A stretch of 64,000 nt of DNA, taken from the NCBI RefSeq assembly GCF_900537085.1, contig NZ_UNRE01000002.1:558289-622288 (forward strand). The letters run 5' to 3'. Positions 32,421-40,418 of the stretch are shown here, piece after piece. The translations under genes and the position numbers were made by a program. Source of the DNA: Agarivorans sp. Alg241-V36 (GTDB lineage: Bacteria; Pseudomonadota; Gammaproteobacteria; Enterobacterales; Celerinatantimonadaceae). How positions within the stretch are numbered: the stretch's first letter is position 1; the number at the start of each line of letters is the position of its first letter. The notes below the pieces were generated by a model that was given only the letters and a program-made list of their open reading frames with translations, did not search any database and had not been told where the DNA came from.

Positions 32421-33089
32421 GTGAAAGTATATTTTTTTTTGTTGATTTTGGTTTTTGGCTTTCCAGTAGCCTCTTTAGCCGAAGAAAGTAACCTATCAAA
32501 AATTTTCAATTTATGCCTTTCAAAACCTTTAGATGATTGCCGTAAAAAACTTATTGGTCAGCCCCATAAGATAAACAATTTTCTACTTCCATTTGAAGCT
32601 GTAAAAGTATCATTTGACTTAAAACAGTTGTACATAGAGTCCTACGGCATAGATGAGTATGATAAGTTTTCATCTACCTTTGGTTTTGAAGCCTCACTGA
32701 TTGATTACGACCAATATTCGAGTAACGGTAAAGATGACGAAAGAGAAATTTATATAGGTGAAGATGGAAGTGAAATAGTAATCATTTGGGCTCAACAAGG
32801 ATGGCGGATCGATCTTGACCTGTATAAATTGCCTTTAGGTCTTGAAAAGACTGAAAGTGAATATGAGCTTCTTAGCCAGTTTGTTGGACTTCAAAAGTTA
32901 ATCATTGAGATGATTAGAGATAAGGCTACTTCTAAAAAGGTTTATGCTAAAACAGGCTTATATTATATGTCCTTAATTTATGATCTTGTATCGCAAGAAC
33001 AACAAGAAAATTTTAATGATTATTTCAAATCAGCTGATACAGATCTGAATGAATTGAGAAATACTATTAAAAGTTATGCTAGTGGCTGA
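32421..33089 (+). CDS. Secreted orphan protein, AT-rich
   Basis: 222 residues, GTG start, signal peptide ending SLA. The mature protein is acidic, with two cysteines near the N-terminus (NLCLSKPLDDCRKKL) and a helical C-terminal half. No family is recognised. The gene is visibly more AT-rich than the core genes around it and sits between the right recombinase element and the hairpin at 33203, so it is probably part of the acquired region. Confidence 0.6.
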   Translation: MKVYFFLLILVFGFPVASLAEESNLSKIFNLCLSKPLDDCRKKLIGQPHKINNFLLPFEAVKVSFDLKQLYIESYGIDEYDKFSSTFGFEASLIDYDQYSSNGKDDEREIYIGEDGSEIVIIWAQQGWRIDLDLYKLPLGLEKTESEYELLSQFVGLQKLIIEMIRDKATSKKVYAKTGLYYMSLIYDLVSQEQQENFNDYFKSADTDLNELRNTIKSYASG

Positions 33090-33202
33090 TTTTATATAAT
33101 AAATCGGAGAATGGATGTGTAATCGTTACGTTATTTGTCAACCAATATACATTAACTCTTGATAATTGGACCAAAATATACCCCTATTTTGCTTCGCCTA
33201 AT

Positions 33203-33232
33203 AGCTTGTTAGATCAGGCGAGCTAACAAGCT
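33203..33232. terminator. Hairpin containing CTAACAAGCT, end of the accessory region
   Basis: AGCTTGTTAG / CTAACAAGCT, 10-bp perfect stem with a 10-base loop, followed by TTTT. It could terminate the orphan gene. Its right arm belongs to CTAACAAGCTTTTGTCCA, an 18-base string also found at 31550-31567. Confidence 0.6.
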
Positions 33233-33344
33233 TTTGTCCAAAAGCGTTCTAGCATCAATATCTACCTTAGCTGAGTTTGCTTGAAAGCCCGCTAATTTGA
33301 GCCAGTGAATTAGCTACAGCATTAAACCATTTAACAATTAGCGA

Positions 33345-34229
33345 TTAGATAGCCAAGGTTCGCCAAACGTTTTGGTCTGACTTTAGTTCTGTTTCCATAA
33401 ATTCAAAGAATGCTTTTACCTTGGCGGAGTTTTCTAGATCAATGTGGGTCATCATCCATAATCCTGTTTGATCGTGCTCTACCTTCAAGTCCACTCTTTG
33501 CAGTTTCTCTGAAGACTCACCAACAAAACAAGGCAAGTAGGCTAAGCCAATATGTTGCTCAGCGGCCATAAGAAGCGGCTCGAATGAATCTGCTTTAAGT
33601 ACCACTTGCTCCTCGGGAATGAATGTTGAAATTAAGTGTGAGGCACTGCCTTGGCTCATCTCTAACCAATGCGCAGATCTTAAGGGATGTTTCCCCTTCA
33701 AGCTGGATATGTATTTAGGCGTCCCATAAACACCAAAAGCCATGTCGCACAACTTAATGCCTTTAAGGTTTTCTGGCAGAGATTGAGTTGGGCGAATGGC
33801 TACATCAGCTTCTAGGTCGGAAAGCTCTAAGCGGCGAGGCGTTACATTAAGTTCTAACTGGATTCGCGGGTAAAGCCGATGAAATACAGCCAAGTGCTTG
33901 GCCAGAACAAAGCGCAATAGCGAGTCGGTGGTGGTTAAGCGCAGCGTTCCTTCCAGCTTCATTTCTTGGCCGAACATTCTTCGCTCTAAGCTTTTAACGG
34001 TTGATTCGATAGACAATGCAGAATCAAGTAACTGGCGGCCTTCCACCGTTAATTTATAGCCTGTTGGCAGCTTATGAAAAACCTGCAGCTTATGGCGATA
34101 TTCAAAGGCATTTAGTCGGCGTAATACTGTGCTGTGATTTACACCTAGTGACCTTGCTGCGGCAGATAACGAGCCTTCATTGGCAACGGCTAATACATAT
34201 TGTAAGTCGGCCCATCTAATGCTGTGCAT
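33345..34229 (-). CDS. LysR-family regulator
   Basis: 294 residues: HTH (about 6-62; LSAAARSLGVNHSTVLRRL) and LysR effector domain (about 90-285). The opening MHSIRWADLQYVLAVA is of the type with W-D-L-x-Y, common in regulators of oxidative or aromatic metabolism. It is divergent from the secreted SnoaL-like gene at 34328 with 98 bases between, so that gene is the likely target. Confidence 0.85.
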   Translation of the reverse strand: MHSIRWADLQYVLAVANEGSLSAAARSLGVNHSTVLRRLNAFEYRHKLQVFHKLPTGYKLTVEGRQLLDSALSIESTVKSLERRMFGQEMKLEGTLRLTTTDSLLRFVLAKHLAVFHRLYPRIQLELNVTPRRLELSDLEADVAIRPTQSLPENLKGIKLCDMAFGVYGTPKYISSLKGKHPLRSAHWLEMSQGSASHLISTFIPEEQVVLKADSFEPLLMAAEQHIGLAYLPCFVGESSEKLQRVDLKVEHDQTGLWMMTHIDLENSAKVKAFFEFMETELKSDQNVWRTLAI

Positions 34230-34327
34230 TTTTGCATATCCAAAGTGCTTATTTGGCGAATTTACCTAAAAATTAGCACAGGTATAGTGATTGGACCAAG
34301 CAGCAAAAACTCATTTGGAGAAATACC

Positions 34328-34831
34328 ATGATTAAGAAAAACTCAATGCTAACGTTAATTGGCCTTATTGCTATGTTCCAGTTAAGCGCTGTACACGCCG
34401 ATTCTGATGTGGCGAAGCAGGTTGACTCTGCCAAAACGCTAGGGACAGCTCAGGCATTTTTATGGGCGGCTGGCTCCGGTGATGCGGATAAGCTTGATTC
34501 GCTAATGAGCGATGATTTTGTTTGGCATAACGAAGGTGATTCCAACATTCCTTGGATTGGAAACTGGCAGGGTAAAGAGACAGTGTTTAACAGCTTTCTT
34601 CCTAAGTTTGGTGCGGGTTTAAAGGTAACTAGTTGGACTACCGACTATAGCTTTGCCAATGGTGAACAAGCAGTGTTTATGGGTACTATGAGTGCGATTG
34701 CCAATGAGTCGGGTATTGATACAGGTAAATTTAGTTGGGCAGTACGTGTTCATGTTGTTGATGGCAAAGTAAAAAGCTGGAACTGGTTTGAAGATAGCTA
34801 TGCTGTATCTAAGGCTTACCACGCTAAATAA
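34328..34831 (+). CDS. Secreted SnoaL/NTF2-like protein
   Basis: 167 residues with a signal peptide ending VHA. The mature part has the cone-shaped SnoaL-like pattern: AQAFLWAAGSGDADKLDSLMSDDFVWHNEGDS, then GKETVFNSFLPKFG and a closing strand VRVHVVDGKVKSWNWFEDS. The family includes isomerases, hydrolases and non-enzymatic binders, so no reaction is assigned. The divergent LysR gene is the probable regulator. A terminator follows. Confidence 0.78.
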   Translation: MIKKNSMLTLIGLIAMFQLSAVHADSDVAKQVDSAKTLGTAQAFLWAAGSGDADKLDSLMSDDFVWHNEGDSNIPWIGNWQGKETVFNSFLPKFGAGLKVTSWTTDYSFANGEQAVFMGTMSAIANESGIDTGKFSWAVRVHVVDGKVKSWNWFEDSYAVSKAYHAK

Positions 34832-34856
34832 TAGATAGCTAGAATTAGCCAAAAAC

Positions 34857-34887
34857 AAAAGGCTTAGCATCGCTGCTAAGCCTTTTT
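34857..34887. terminator. Bidirectional terminator
   Basis: AAAAGGCTTAGCA / TGCTAAGCCTTTT, 13-bp stem with a 4-base loop and T-runs on both strands, placed between the convergent SnoaL-like and VOC genes. Confidence 0.9.
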
Positions 34888-34909
34888 GATAGCTATATTA
34901 CGGTATTAC

Positions 34910-35401
34910 TTACTCGTAATCAGAGGCATACGTGTCTTCGTAAGAATGCGAGTAGAACTCAAATAAGTTACCAAATGGGTCTTCTAGGTAAACCATTTGC
35001 GCTTGTTTAGAATCATCTTCTGGGTGATAACGGTGAATGTCCATGCGAACTTTACCGCCAAACTCTTCAACACGTTTGATTGCTGATTCAAACTGCTCTT
35101 TGGGTAGTTGTAAACAGAAGTGGAAGATGCCAAGGCGAGAGAAGTCTACTTCGTGACGCTCGTCGCGCTCTTTCATTTCGAACAGTTCCACTCCAATACC
35201 GTCAGAAGTAACAAGGTGGGCAATATTAAAGCCTTTGAAGCCTTCACCAAATACTGCGATACACATGCGACCGATTGCAGATTCGCGCTCTTCGATTACT
35301 TTAGTGTTGTTCATTACAATGCGAAGGCCTAGCGCTTTAGTGTAGAACTCTACCGCTTTGTCCATATCGCCTACCATGATGCCAACGTGATTCATTTTCA
35401 T
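34910..35401 (-). CDS. VOC (glyoxalase-fold) metalloprotein
   Basis: 163 residues with one VOC domain: MNHVGIMVGDMDKAVEFYTKALGL at the start, IGVELFEM, FHFCLQLP and the final EDPFGNLFEFYS. The likely metal ligands are His5, Glu in VELFE, His in IFHFC and Glu in LFEFY. VOC enzymes include glyoxalases, dioxygenases and epimerases; the substrate is not indicated. It stands alone. Confidence 0.82.
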   Translation of the reverse strand: MKMNHVGIMVGDMDKAVEFYTKALGLRIVMNNTKVIEERESAIGRMCIAVFGEGFKGFNIAHLVTSDGIGVELFEMKERDERHEVDFSRLGIFHFCLQLPKEQFESAIKRVEEFGGKVRMDIHRYHPEDDSKQAQMVYLEDPFGNLFEFYSHSYEDTYASDYE

Positions 35402-35567
35402 AATTCTTCTCCAAACCTTAATTTGTAAACTGTTGCGTTGTTTTGCTTCGATGGAGAAAGTATATGCAGCTCGGTAAGTTTTATGAAATTATTAAAAATT
35501 ATCAATTTGATAATTAATTGTTATGTATTTTTTGCTTATGATTACGGGGCATTGCTTAACCAGCTGT

Positions 35568-36314
35568 TTAGTTAATAAGCAGTTTGATAGCTGCCAACAA
35601 AATAAGCACTCTAATGGCCCAGGTCATTTGTTTAAGGTTTATCTTCTTAAGAATAAGAAACCCCAATGCGCAGCCTAATAATAAGCTAGGAAGCGCGCTT
35701 AAACTGGTTTTTGCTGTCTCTAGATTGAGTAAACCAATGCTCATTAATAAGGGCACTTTGGCAACATTTACCAAACCCGCTACCCAAGCCCGAGTACTTA
35801 CATAACTGGTTTTACCTAATTGCTGCTGCATCATATATAAGCTGATGATCGGCCCGGCAGAATTGGCAGTCATGCTAATGAAACCGGCAAATACTCCGCT
35901 GCCAGCGGCCACTGTGGGTGTTTTCATACACTGGGAGTTACTGCGCTCTAAGTAGATGCTCAAAACCAACATACCAATAATGATACTGCCAATGGCAAGA
36001 GTGAACTGGCTAGTATCTAGGTAGGACAAAAGCAATGCGCCAAGCCCGCAGCCAAGTACCATAAACAACAGTAACCTAACGAGGATCCGCCAAGCGATCT
36101 GATGACGATACACCGCCATGGTGAGTAGGTCGGTGAACAAAAACATTGGGATGAGAATCGCCAGAGCCTGACCGTCGGGGTAGGCCATTAACAATAAGGG
36201 CAAAATAAGGGCGCCCATTCCACCAATTGAGAATTTAGAAATACCCGTTAACAGAGCAACTAGGTGCAAGATAATAACTGTGCTATCCACTTTACCTCTT
36301 TCAATGTAAGCCAT
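35568..36314 (-). CDS. TauE/SafE-family permease
   Basis: 248 residues with about seven to eight transmembrane segments and the family repeats GGMGALILPLLLMAYP and GVFAGFISMTANSAGPIISLYMMQQQL. TauE/SafE proteins export or import organic sulfonates, sulfite or related anions. It is divergent from the LysR gene at 36446 with 131 bases between, so that regulator probably controls it. The start could be slightly inside the given end (a GTG a few codons later). Confidence 0.82.
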   Translation of the reverse strand: MAYIERGKVDSTVIILHLVALLTGISKFSIGGMGALILPLLLMAYPDGQALAILIPMFLFTDLLTMAVYRHQIAWRILVRLLLFMVLGCGLGALLLSYLDTSQFTLAIGSIIIGMLVLSIYLERSNSQCMKTPTVAAGSGVFAGFISMTANSAGPIISLYMMQQQLGKTSYVSTRAWVAGLVNVAKVPLLMSIGLLNLETAKTSLSALPSLLLGCALGFLILKKINLKQMTWAIRVLILLAAIKLLIN

Positions 36315-36445
36315 TGAGCTTGTGAATGTGGGCGCAGAATAACAAATACCCTGAAAGATAAATAATCACTTATTTGGATAATCTTGATTGTATTTGTCTA
36401 TCTAGTTTAAGCTGGATGTGAAGATTATTTATATCGAGATTAGCC

Positions 36446-37312
36446 ATGAATTATGAGCAGCTACGCGCCTTTGTTAGTGTTGCCAAGCTAGGGAGCTTTC
36501 GCGCAGCAGCGCAGCACTTAAACAAAACCCAACCTACCTTAAGCGCATCGGTTAAAAGCTTAGAGCAGCACTTTGCCATTACGTTGTTTAATCGAAGTAG
36601 CTATCGCCCCACACTTACTGCAGAAGGCGAGCGCTTTTTAGTGAAGGCTAAAAGCTTGTTAAAGCAGGCGAATGAGTTGGAATTACTCGGCCACGAGCTT
36701 GCCCAAGGCGCTGATCCCGAGCTTTCACTCACCCTAAGCCCCATGTGCTATTTGCCACCCTTAGTGAGCAAGATAGAAGCCTTTGGCAAGCAATTTACCA
36801 ACTTGCAGCTCAAACTAGACTCTGGCCATTTATCTGGGGTTTTAGAGCCCCTGCTAAAGCAACAATCAGATTTAGCCTTAGCGCCAAACATCGGCTTAGA
36901 TGCTCGCTTTGATTTTATTGAAGTAGCAAGTATTCGCATGATCACCGTGGCCGCGCCGCATTTGTTAGAACAGCATGAGCAAGTGCTAAAGCAAAGCGAA
37001 CTGCGTAATAAGCCGCATATCTTGTTGGCCGATTCAGGCTCTGAGAAGCGTTCAGACAACATAAACGTAATTGCCGGAGGCCAGCGCTGGTACGTTAATG
37101 ACTACCATTTAAAGAAAGAACTGTTGTTAGCGGGATTGGGCTGGGCAAGGGTGCCAGAGCACATTGTGCAGCAGGAGCTTGAGCAAGGCTTACTGGTACC
37201 CTTAAAAGTGGAACAATTTGCCTATAGCAGCCAAGTGCCGATTTATTTAATTAAGCTACGAGAGCGCGCTGATAAAGAAATTGTGCGCGCCTTTTGGCAA
37301 CAGTTTAGTTAG
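36446..37312 (+). CDS. LysR-family regulator
   Basis: 288 residues: HTH near residues 3-62 (FRAAAQHLNKTQPTLSASVKSLEQ) and effector domain (about 90-285). It is divergent from the TauE/SafE-type permease, which is the likely target. The effector may be the anion carried by that permease (inference). Confidence 0.84.
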   Translation: MNYEQLRAFVSVAKLGSFRAAAQHLNKTQPTLSASVKSLEQHFAITLFNRSSYRPTLTAEGERFLVKAKSLLKQANELELLGHELAQGADPELSLTLSPMCYLPPLVSKIEAFGKQFTNLQLKLDSGHLSGVLEPLLKQQSDLALAPNIGLDARFDFIEVASIRMITVAAPHLLEQHEQVLKQSELRNKPHILLADSGSEKRSDNINVIAGGQRWYVNDYHLKKELLLAGLGWARVPEHIVQQELEQGLLVPLKVEQFAYSSQVPIYLIKLRERADKEIVRAFWQQFS

Positions 37313-37355
37313 CGCCCTTTATGATTTACTAGGCAAACAACCAAACAAATAAACA

Positions 37356-37380
37356 AAAAGGAGCCGAGGCTCCCTTTGTT
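37356..37380. terminator. Hairpin between convergent LysR and ABC genes
   Basis: GGAGCC / GGCTCC stem (2-base loop) with A-run and T-rich flanks. Confidence 0.55.
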
Positions 37381-37402
37381 TAGCACTTACTTAGTGATGC
37401 GA

Positions 37403-38128
37403 TTACAGAACCATAGACAGGAATTGCTTTAGTCTTGGGTGACTAGGATTGTCGAAAAAGTTCTCTGGAGATTCTTCTACCAATAATTCACCATCTTCCA
37501 TAAACAATACTCGGTCTGCCACTTCTCGGGCAAAGCCCATTTCGTGGGTCACTACCACCATGGTCATGCCGTCGGCAGCTAGGCCTTTCATCACGTCTAA
37601 TACTTCGCCTACCATTTCTGGATCTAGCGCCGAGGTGGGCTCATCAAACAACATGATGTTTGGTTGCATCGCCAGGGCGCGAGCAATCGCAACACGTTGC
37701 TGTTGTCCACCAGAGAGGTGAGAAGGGTAGTTGCCCATTCTGTCGGCCAAGCCTACTTTAAGCAGTAAGGCTTTGGCTTCATCTTCGGCTTGCTGGGTAG
37801 GGCGCTTAGCCACTTTTATTGGGGCTAGCATTACATTACCCAAGGCGGTTTTGTGCGGGAACAAATTAAAATTTTGAAACACCATGCCTACTTCTTCACG
37901 CAGGCTATTAATGTTAGTGCCTTTGGCATACATGTCGGTGCCATCAATAGTAATTGAGCCGCTGCTTACTGTTTCTAGCTGGTTTAAGGTGCGCAAAAAG
38001 GTTGATTTACCAGAACCTGAAGGGCCGACAATAACCACTACTTCGCCGCGATTTACCGTGGCTGAAACGTCTTTAAGCGCATGACAGCCATTGGGGTAAA
38101 TTTTGTTAATCTTTTTTGCAACGATCAT
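37403..38128 (-). CDS. Polar amino-acid ABC transporter ATPase (GlnQ-like)
   Basis: About 241 residues from ATG 38128; an in-frame GTG at 38155 overlaps the permease stop. Walker [10 protein letters not shown], signature LSGGQQQRV, Walker [13 protein letters not shown], and the switch His in VVTHEMGFA. This is the ATPase of a PAAT-type importer, last in the order binding protein - permease - ATPase. The substrate is likely glutamine or another polar amino acid. Confidence 0.92.
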   Translation of the reverse strand: MIVAKKINKIYPNGCHALKDVSATVNRGEVVVIVGPSGSGKSTFLRTLNQLETVSSGSITIDGTDMYAKGTNINSLREEVGMVFQNFNLFPHKTALGNVMLAPIKVAKRPTQQAEDEAKALLLKVGLADRMGNYPSHLSGGQQQRVAIARALAMQPNIMLFDEPTSALDPEMVGEVLDVMKGLAADGMTMVVVTHEMGFAREVADRVLFMEDGELLVEESPENFFDNPSHPRLKQFLSMVL

Positions 38129-38147
38129 GTCGTCGCCTTGATAATCT

Positions 38148-39095
38148 TTAGTCACTGGCAGCTAACCTCTTTTCTAAGCGTTGAATAGCCCAAGACAGGC
38201 TGCTGGTAAGTACTAAGTAAAGCAGGGCAACGGTAAACCACACTTCAAAGGGCGCAAAACTACCACTTACTACTTCTCGACCGGCTTTGGTTAAATCGGT
38301 AATCGAGATCACCGATACCAGTGAAGAATCTTTAATTAGGTTAATAAACTGGCCAGCCATTGGTGGCAAGGTACGTTTAAATGCCTGCGGCAAAATCACG
38401 TTAACCATGGCTTGCGGATAGTTCATACCCAGCGAGCGAGCGGCTTCCATTTGGCCTTTAGGAATAGACTGAATACCCGAGCGGATAATTTCGGCCACAT
38501 AGGCGGCGGTAAATACCGACAGCGCAATAACACCGGCAGTAAAGCGCTCTAGGTCGAATACTGTGCCAATGAAGAAGTACACAATAAAAATTTGTACCAG
38601 CAAGGGAGTGCCGCGAATAATCTCAATATATGTGATGGATAACTTACGCAGTGCTGGGTTGTCGGCAATACGCATTAGGCCAATCACCAAGCCAAGCAAA
38701 ATGGCAAATACCAATGACCACAAAGAAATTTTAACTGTAACAATTAAGCCTTCGGTTAGCGGGCCTATTCGCCACTCTTCCGAGGAGGCCAGTTGGTCGC
38801 CTTCAAAAACCAGATCGCCTTCATATACCGAAATGTTTTCAAATTCCGCAAGGTTTACTAATACCTCACCCGCATCGGATACCAGCTGAAGTTGCCCAGC
38901 GGTGTTACTTTCTATGCTGCCGTCTTGCGGTGCAGTAATACTGGCTGCTTCGTTGTTTACGATGTAAGGAACAACACGTTGCCAGTTCCAGTTATAGTCA
39001 ATTTTTTCGCCGGAGAGGTAAATAAGGCCACACAGGCTAAGTAAAATGGCAACAAAAACGCCATTCCACAGAATTTTGCTTGCTTGAGTTTGCAT
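38148..39095 (-). CDS. Polar amino-acid ABC transporter permease with long N-terminal insert
   Basis: 315 residues. The C-terminal 215 residues are a normal HisM/GlnP-type permease (EAA loop [21 protein letters not shown]). Before it lies a first helix (about 12-30) and about 75 polar residues (35-110), expected to be periplasmic. Typical permeases of this family are near 220 residues. The insert has no recognised domain; it occurs in some marine gammaproteobacterial transporters and may contact the binding protein. The start is supported by the helix and the gap to the binding-protein gene. Confidence 0.88.
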   Translation of the reverse strand: MQTQASKILWNGVFVAILLSLCGLIYLSGEKIDYNWNWQRVVPYIVNNEAASITAPQDGSIESNTAGQLQLVSDAGEVLVNLAEFENISVYEGDLVFEGDQLASSEEWRIGPLTEGLIVTVKISLWSLVFAILLGLVIGLMRIADNPALRKLSITYIEIIRGTPLLVQIFIVYFFIGTVFDLERFTAGVIALSVFTAAYVAEIIRSGIQSIPKGQMEAARSLGMNYPQAMVNVILPQAFKRTLPPMAGQFINLIKDSSLVSVISITDLTKAGREVVSGSFAPFEVWFTVALLYLVLTSSLSWAIQRLEKRLAASD

Positions 39096-39162
39096 CTGAA
39101 GCTCTTTTATTAATATTTGGTTTTACTTTACTAAGCACACTTAAGGCGCACTTAGTAAAGAA

Positions 39163-39186
39163 AAGTGGCTGCTAAGGCAGCCACTT
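39163..39186 (-). terminator. Hairpin between binding-protein and permease genes
   Basis: AAGTGGCTGC / GCAGCCACTT, 10-bp stem with a 4-base loop and four Ts on the minus strand. Placed 9 bases after the binding-protein stop, it would give more binding protein than permease. Confidence 0.75.
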
Positions 39187-39194
39187 AAGTCTTA

Positions 39195-39989
39195 CTATTG
39201 AACTTGTTTTAACCAAGCGTCGTCTTTAAACCACTTGTCGTAAATGCGGTCGTAGGTGCCGTCACCTTTGATTTGACGCAAGTAACCGTTCAAGAAGTTT
39301 AAGAAATCAGGATCGCCCTGGCGAACTGCCCAACCTAGTGGTTCAAAAGTGAACGGCTGGTCTAGGTGAGTAAGTTGACCTTGGTTTTCTGCCGCGTAAA
39401 TCGCGTTAAACGGTAAGTCGTAGATGAAAGCATCGGCTTTGCCGTTGGTTACTTCAAGTACCGCTTCAGATTGGGTTTCAAATAGGTTTACTTTAGCTTT
39501 AGGGATGTAGCGTTTAATAGCACCTTCGCCAGTTGTACCTAGCTTAGTTACCACGGTGTATTGGTCGCTGTTCAAATCACGGTAGCTAGTTACTTTGCCT
39601 TCTAGTTTAGGGCTAAGTAGGATTGATTGGCCAATTACTACGTATGGGTCTGCAAAGTTAACTTGCATGTTACGCTGAGGAGTAATAGTCATGCCGCCCA
39701 TGATTAGGTGACATTTACCGGTTAGTAGGGTTGGAATAATACCGTCCCAAGCGGTGTTTACGGGTACGTATTTAACGCCCATAGCACGCGCCATTTGCTT
39801 GCCTAAGTCAATGTCAAAACCAATGAATTGGCCGTTTTTGGCTTTCATTTCAAAAGGCATGTAGCCGGCATCAAAACAAGCACGTAGCTCGCCAGATTCA
39901 GAAATTTCCTGTAGCAGCGTTTGCTGAGCAAAAGCGGCACTTGATAAAAGTGTAACTGCGGCAATCGCAGATTGAATGACACGTTTCAT
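39195..39989 (-). CDS. Polar amino-acid binding protein of ABC transporter
   Basis: 264 residues: signal peptide ending AFA, then the SBP_bac_3 pattern (ELRACFDAGYMPFEMKAKNGQFIGFDIDLGKQMA; GGMTITPQRNMQVNFADPY). It feeds the permease and ATPase downstream. The first promoter of the unit should lie in the 430-base region to the right. Confidence 0.9.
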   Translation of the reverse strand: MKRVIQSAIAAVTLLSSAAFAQQTLLQEISESGELRACFDAGYMPFEMKAKNGQFIGFDIDLGKQMARAMGVKYVPVNTAWDGIIPTLLTGKCHLIMGGMTITPQRNMQVNFADPYVVIGQSILLSPKLEGKVTSYRDLNSDQYTVVTKLGTTGEGAIKRYIPKAKVNLFETQSEAVLEVTNGKADAFIYDLPFNAIYAAENQGQLTHLDQPFTFEPLGWAVRQGDPDFLNFLNGYLRQIKGDGTYDRIYDKWFKDDAWLKQVQ

Positions 39990-40418
39990 AATGGTCCTTG
40001 TTGTGTTTTTAATTCGTTATTTTTATTGAGTTCATATTCTGCACTATCCTTGCTAAACAGCGCGAACCCTTAGTGTTTCAGGGAAGTTATAGCAGAATAC
40101 ACTAAAAAAAAATAGCGGCTGTTTGCGCTATATTGATTGTAAAATAAGCAATGCTTTTATGATTAATTGGCCGCATGGACGTCTAAATGCCCGCAAATTA
40201 AGGCTTTAGTTGTCATACCTGTTTAAATATTTGGTTTGTCATTAAGCTTAAAAAAATTTTAACTTGTAAAGAAAATCTATGGTAATCAAGGCTAAACGTA
40301 GAATATTTAGGCAGTGCCAAAGTGACTCGATTACTACAAATGGCTACTTAATCAGTAATCTTGTTACTTGCAGTTTTAGGCGACAGCCTCCATGCTGAGA
40401 TGAAGTCTAAACTCTTGT
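39990..40418. other. Divergent intergenic region
   Basis: AT-rich, no gene seen. It holds an inverted repeat ATAGCG / CGCTAT with an 8-base loop (40112-40131) that may serve as an operator for either divergent gene. Confidence 0.4.

Noticed and set aside
33203-33232. A complete attC site at the end of the accessory region
   Set aside because: GTTAGAT and CTAAC are only 10 bases apart and form a simple hairpin with a following T-run; a terminator explains it better.
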